The notes under the pieces are model-generated. The model ran no database searches. It was not told where the DNA came from and saw only the letters and a program-made list of their open reading frames with translations. 64,000 bases of DNA. It comes from Variovorax sp. J22G73 (lineage in GTDB: Bacteria; Pseudomonadota; Gammaproteobacteria; Burkholderiales; Burkholderiaceae_C). The DNA lies in the NCBI RefSeq assembly GCF_030317035.1, contig NZ_JASZYK010000011.1, positions 62,001 to 126,000 of the forward strand. Direction: 5' to 3'. The position numbers were made by a program, and so were the translations under genes. Shown one piece after another: positions 60,468 through 64,000 of the stretch. Numbering within the stretch: the stretch's first letter is position 1; each line of letters opens with the position of its first letter.

Positions 60468-61347
60468 AACGGTGATTGCCGTGAATCCAGTGACACCCCT
60501 GGACGGCACCGACGCCGCGCCCACCGCCGAGATGCTGCGCGCCCACGAAGACAGGCTGCGCCGGCGCGAATCGATGCTGCGCATCGTGGTGCCCGCGGGC
60601 ATCGTCCTCGGCCTGCTGCTGCTGTGGGAGTGGATGGTGCGGGCCAACAACATTCCGCACTACATCCTGCCCGCGCCCTCGCTCATCCTGCGCACGCTGT
60701 TCGACAACTGGGACTCGCTGTCGAGCGCGCTGTGGTTCACCGTGAAGCTCACGCTGCTCGCGCTCACCGCGGCCATCGTCGGCGGCGTGGCGCTGGCCAT
60801 TGCGTTCGCGTTGTTCAAGTGGGTGGAAATCGGCCTGTTCCCCATCGCGGTGATCCTGCAGGTCACGCCCATCATCGCGATCGCGCCGCTGATCCTGATC
60901 TACGTGTCGAGCACCACGGCGGCGCTGCTGCTGTGCGCGTGGATCGTGGCCTTCTTTCCGATCCTGTCGAACACCGTCATCGGCCTGAAGAGCGCCGACA
61001 GCAACCTGCGCGACCTGTTCCAGCTCTACAAGGCCTCGCCCTGGCAGACCTTTCGCTACCTGCTCGCGCCGAGCGCGCTGCCGTACTTCATGGCGGGCCT
61101 GAAGATCGCGGGCGGCCTGAGCCTGATCGGCGCGGTGGTGGCCGAGTTCACGGCCGGCACGGCGGGCAAGGAAACGGGCCTGGCCTCGCGCATTCTCGAA
61201 TCGAGCTTTCGCACCGAGATCCCGATGATGTTCGCGGCGCTGCTGCTGGTGTCCTTGCTGGGCATCGTGATCTTCATCGTGTTCGCGGCGCTGTCGCGCC
61301 TGGTGCTCGGCCACTGGCACGAAAGCGAGATGCGCCGTGAAAGGTAA
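60445..61347 (+). CDS. ABC transporter permease (SsuC/TauC type)
   Basis: 300 residues with about six helices. The family EAA-type loop is PWQTFRYLLAPSALPYFMAGLK, read as PWQTFRYLLAPSALPY, preceded by FPILSNTVIGLKS. The ATG at 60445 is favoured because GGAG lies six bases upstream; another at 60433 is possible. It overlaps the ATPase gene by 23 bases and the FAD oxidase by 11, so the operon is tightly coupled. Confidence 0.93.
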   Translation: MASTSTIETVIAVNPVTPLDGTDAAPTAEMLRAHEDRLRRRESMLRIVVPAGIVLGLLLLWEWMVRANNIPHYILPAPSLILRTLFDNWDSLSSALWFTVKLTLLALTAAIVGGVALAIAFALFKWVEIGLFPIAVILQVTPIIAIAPLILIYVSSTTAALLLCAWIVAFFPILSNTVIGLKSADSNLRDLFQLYKASPWQTFRYLLAPSALPYFMAGLKIAGGLSLIGAVVAEFTAGTAGKETGLASRILESSFRTEIPMMFAALLLVSLLGIVIFIVFAALSRLVLGHWHESEMRRER

Positions 61348-62719
61348 ATCGCTCCCCCCCAGGCTTCGCGACTGGGACGCGGTGCGCGAAGACCTGCGCG
61401 GCCTCAACGTGATCACCGCGCCCGCGCAGCGCAAGCAGCTGTCGAAGGACTTCTACTGGTACAGCCCCATCCTCAGCGCGCAGCTCGCGGGCTGCGTGGC
61501 CGACCTGGTGGTCAAGGTGAGCACCGAAGACGACGTGCGCCAGGCCGCGGCCGTGGCCGCGAAGTGGAAGCTGCCGCTCACCGTGCGCGCGGGCGGCACC
61601 GGCAACTACGGCCAGTGCGTGCCGCTGCAAGGCGGCATCGTGCTCGACGTGACGCAGATGTGCCGCGTGCTGGACATTCAGCCGGGCAGCATGCGCGTCG
61701 AAGCCGGCGCGCGCATGCACGACATCGACCTGGCTGCGCGCGAGACCGGGCAGGCGCTGCGCATGTGGCCCTCGACCTGGCACGTGGCCAGCATCGGCGG
61801 CTTCATCGCGGGCGGCTTCGGCGGCATCGGCTCGTTTCGCCACGGCATCCTGCGCGACCCCGGCAACCTGCTGCGCGCGCGCGTGATGACGGTGGAGCGC
61901 GAGCCGCGGGTCATCGAGCTGCACGGCGACGAGATCCAGCAGGTGCACCACGCCTATGGCACCAACGGCGTGATCCTCGACGTGGAGGTCGCGCTGAGCC
62001 CCGCCGTCGAGTGGGTGCACTGCACGGTGCTGTTCGAGACCTACCGGGGTGCGCTGGACTTCGGCATCGCGGCGCAGGCGCCCACGCTCGACATCTTCCT
62101 GCTGTCGACGGTGGAGGCGCGCTTCTCGCCGTACTACACGGCGATGCGCGACCGTTTCCCCATCGACCGGCACGCGGTGTTCACCATGGTGTCGCCCGAG
62201 TCGATGAAAGAATTCCGCGCGCTGGCCGCTGCGCACGGCGGCACGATCTCGGTCGCGGGCACCGAGGCCGAACTGCTCGCCGACGGCCTGCCGCCGGCCT
62301 ATGAATGCGCCTTCAACCACACGACGCTGCAGGCGCTGAAGGCCGACCGCGGCTGGACGTACCTGCAGGTTGCCTACGCGCAGCCTTTCGATCCGTCGGT
62401 GGTGGAGCGCCATCTGACAATCTTCGGCGACGACGTGTTGCAGCACCAGGACTTCGCGCGCGCCGGTGGCGAGTGCGGCACCTTCGGCATCCTGCTGGTG
62501 CGCTGGAAGGGCGAGGCCCACCAGTACGAGCTGATCCGCGAGATCGAGTCGCAGGGCGGTTGCCAGATCTTCAACCCGCACGTGGTCACCATCGAGGACG
62601 GCGGCATGAAGACCATCGACACGCAGCAGATCGACTTCAAGAAGCGCAGCGACCCGATGGGGCTGATGAACCCGGGCAAGACGCGGGGCTGGACCGCGGA
62701 CATGGCTGTCGAGCGTTGA
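61337..62719 (+). CDS. FAD-binding (PCMH/VAO-type) oxidoreductase
   Basis: 460 residues. The FAD-binding PCMH domain is about 45-215: VRAGGTGNYGQCVPLQGG and GFIAGGFGGIGSFRHG fit the pyrophosphate-binding loops. The C-terminal domain is a VAO-type substrate cap ending GLMNPGKTRGW, the usual tail of this family. The GTG at 61337 overlaps the permease gene. Members oxidise alcohols, amines or 2-hydroxy acids with oxygen or another acceptor. Presumably acts on the compound imported by the same operon. Confidence 0.92.
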   Translation: MKGKSLPPRLRDWDAVREDLRGLNVITAPAQRKQLSKDFYWYSPILSAQLAGCVADLVVKVSTEDDVRQAAAVAAKWKLPLTVRAGGTGNYGQCVPLQGGIVLDVTQMCRVLDIQPGSMRVEAGARMHDIDLAARETGQALRMWPSTWHVASIGGFIAGGFGGIGSFRHGILRDPGNLLRARVMTVEREPRVIELHGDEIQQVHHAYGTNGVILDVEVALSPAVEWVHCTVLFETYRGALDFGIAAQAPTLDIFLLSTVEARFSPYYTAMRDRFPIDRHAVFTMVSPESMKEFRALAAAHGGTISVAGTEAELLADGLPPAYECAFNHTTLQALKADRGWTYLQVAYAQPFDPSVVERHLTIFGDDVLQHQDFARAGGECGTFGILLVRWKGEAHQYELIREIESQGGCQIFNPHVVTIEDGGMKTIDTQQIDFKKRSDPMGLMNPGKTRGWTADMAVER

Positions 62720-62824
62720 GATGAAAAGCTGTTCCTTGTTGCATCGCCGCGCTGTGCTTCATCGTCGTTCAGGGCGCGATGACATGAAAATACCCGTCGA
62801 ATTCAAAACCAGGAGTCCACTGCC

Positions 62825-63853
62825 ATGCGCGTTCCCGCTCTGACCATTCGCCCGCTTGCCCTCGGCCTCGCCCTTGCGGCTGCCGCCTTCGCCGTGCAGG
62901 CGCAAGAAAAAGTGGTGTTCGCCACCAACTGGAAAGCACAGGCCGGACACGGCGGGTTCTACCAGGCGCTGGTGGACGGCACCTACAAGAAGTACGGCCT
63001 CGACGTGGAGATCCAGCAGGGCGGCCCCATGGTCAACAACCGGCCGATGCTGCCGGCCGGCAAGGTCGACTTCCTGATGACCGGCAACCTGCTGCAGTCC
63101 TTCGACAACGTGAAGAACGGCGTGCCCACCGTGGTGGTCGCGGCCTTCTTCCAGAAAGACCCGCAGGCCATGTTCGCGCACCCCGGCCAGGGCTTCGACA
63201 CCTTCAAGGACATGACCAAGGCCCCCGTGGCCTTCATCGGCAAGGACGGCCAGTTCAGCTTCTGGCAGTGGATGAAGTCGGAGCACGGCTTCAAGGACTC
63301 GCAGCTCAAGCCGTACACCTTCAACGTCGGCCCGTTCCTGGCGGACAAGAAGTCGATCCAGCAGGGCTACGCCATCTCCGAGCCGCTGTCGATCAAGGCG
63401 CAGGCCGGCTTCGACCCCGTGGTGCAGCTGCTGGCCGACAACGGCTTCTCGACCTACTCGACCACCATCGAGACGCGCGCCGACCTCATCAAGACCAAGC
63501 CCGAGACCGTGCGCAAGTTCGTCGAAGCGTCGATCATCGGCTGGAACAACTACCTCTACGGCGACAACAAGGCCGCCAACGAGCTCATCGCCAAGACCAA
63601 CCCCGACTCGCCCGTCGCGTCGCTGCAGGGCTCCATCGAGCTCATGAAGAAGATGGGCATCGTCGACAGCGGCGAGTCGCTCACCAAGGGCATCGGCGCC
63701 ATGGACGAGGCCCGCGTGAAGGACTTCTACGACAAGATGGTCAAGGCCGGCCTGTACAAGGCCGGCGAGGTCGACCTGTCGAAGGTGGTCACCACGCAGT
63801 TCGTGAACAAGGGCGTGGGCGTCGACGTGCGCAAGAAGCTCACCGGCAAATAA
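62825..63853 (+). CDS. ABC transporter substrate-binding protein (NMT1/THI5-like)
   Basis: 342 residues. A signal peptide ends at about residue 26 (VQAQ). The start of the mature protein, FATNWKAQAGHGGFYQALV, and GLDVEIQQGGP match the NMT1/THI5-like family, which binds pyrimidines, riboflavin-like or sulfonate-like ligands. It follows the FAD oxidase by 105 bases and supplies the periplasmic receptor for the ATPase/permease at 59637-61347. Ligand not readable from sequence. Confidence 0.93.
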   Translation: MRVPALTIRPLALGLALAAAAFAVQAQEKVVFATNWKAQAGHGGFYQALVDGTYKKYGLDVEIQQGGPMVNNRPMLPAGKVDFLMTGNLLQSFDNVKNGVPTVVVAAFFQKDPQAMFAHPGQGFDTFKDMTKAPVAFIGKDGQFSFWQWMKSEHGFKDSQLKPYTFNVGPFLADKKSIQQGYAISEPLSIKAQAGFDPVVQLLADNGFSTYSTTIETRADLIKTKPETVRKFVEASIIGWNNYLYGDNKAANELIAKTNPDSPVASLQGSIELMKKMGIVDSGESLTKGIGAMDEARVKDFYDKMVKAGLYKAGEVDLSKVVTTQFVNKGVGVDVRKKLTGK

Positions 63854-63909
63854 CGCGTTCCGCTTTTTCGTTTCGTTGTCCTTCCCGTGGGTCGCGCGGG
63901 GCTTGCGCC

Positions 63910-63977
63910 GGGGTCAGATGCCGGCGCCTGGGTTGCCATAAGGCACGCGCGGCCTTTTATTCCTGGGCTCTGACCCC
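63910..63977. repeat. GGGGTCAGA inverted pair at the right edge
   Basis: GGGGTCAGA (63910-63918) and TCTGACCCC (63969-63977) are exact inverted copies 50 bases apart, enclosing no ORF, in the 147 bases after the last gene. This termini pattern recalls short palindromic or MITE-like elements, but nothing else in the window shares it. Otherwise the end of the window holds no gene that I can see. Confidence 0.4.
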
Positions 63978-64000
63978 GTCTCGCCGACAGGCGAACCGGC

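Overview
The window is a GC-rich (roughly 68-70 % by eye), densely coded chromosomal segment of a Burkholderiales bacterium. Gene content points to the Comamonadaceae, most likely Variovorax or a close relative: an acdR-acdS pair, Bug-type solute receptors, AzlCD, a fused indolepyruvate oxidoreductase, a DUF1631 giant ORF, and a purEK-tsaC operon beside fba/pyk/pgk. The genus is inferred from gene content, not from any marker RNA. I see no rRNA, tRNA, CRISPR array, transposase or prophage. Genes lie close together, many with 4-base ATGA/GTGA overlaps. No gene-free stretch exceeds 300 bases; the longest are 45257-45540, 55661-55942 and 52143-52373.

Layout. 1-2641 (minus): a small overlapping operon of envelope or unknown proteins, cut by the window edge. 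2752-5597 (minus): a lipid-remodelling pair, an MFS-PlsC fusion preceded by a ceramidase-like membrane protein, divergent from an XRE regulator. 6477-9523 (minus): pyrF, a divergent uracil-DNA glycosylase, rimI and tsaB. 9587-14259: a DeoR regulator divergent from nudK, then dacB and a lipoprotein hydrolase. 14289-17052 (minus): purE-purK-tsaC, divergent from a thioredoxin-TPR chaperone-like gene. 18179-26265: a META lipoprotein, purC, fba, a secreted esterase, acdR/acdS, pyk and pgk. 26368-33007: a LysR-controlled catabolic cluster (VOC protein, hydrolase, FAD monooxygenase, DUF2783, MBL-fold protein, Bug receptor). 33032-36120 (minus): def, a lipoprotein, fmt, azlC, azlD. 36279-39294: LysM protein, dprA, smg. 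39336-45256 (minus): DUF1631, then yajC-secD-secF. 45541-49804: indolepyruvate oxidoreductase and a divergent Lrp regulator. 49917-52142 (minus): two Roadblock/LC7 proteins, an MglA-like GTPase and a pseudo-receiver protein. 52374-55660: a polar amino acid binding protein and permease without an ATPase, then an MFS exporter. 55943-58618: an autotransporter. 58792-63853: an ABC importer operon with a creatininase-family hydrolase and an FAD oxidase.

Housekeeping blocks supply purine and pyrimidine synthesis (purC, purE, purK, pyrF), lower glycolysis (fba, pgk, pyk), t6A tRNA modification (tsaB, tsaC), formyl-Met handling (def, fmt) and Sec export (yajC, secD, secF). Accessory blocks fit a plant- or soil-associated life: ACC deamination, aromatic-type catabolism and several solute uptake systems.

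The best candidates for something not well described are the Roadblock/GTPase/pseudo-receiver operon (49917-52142), the catabolic cluster with a metal-site-degenerate MBL-fold protein (26368-33007), and the creatininase/FAD-oxidase/ABC operon (58792-63853). Several intergenic palindromes next to regulators are also recorded as testable operators.
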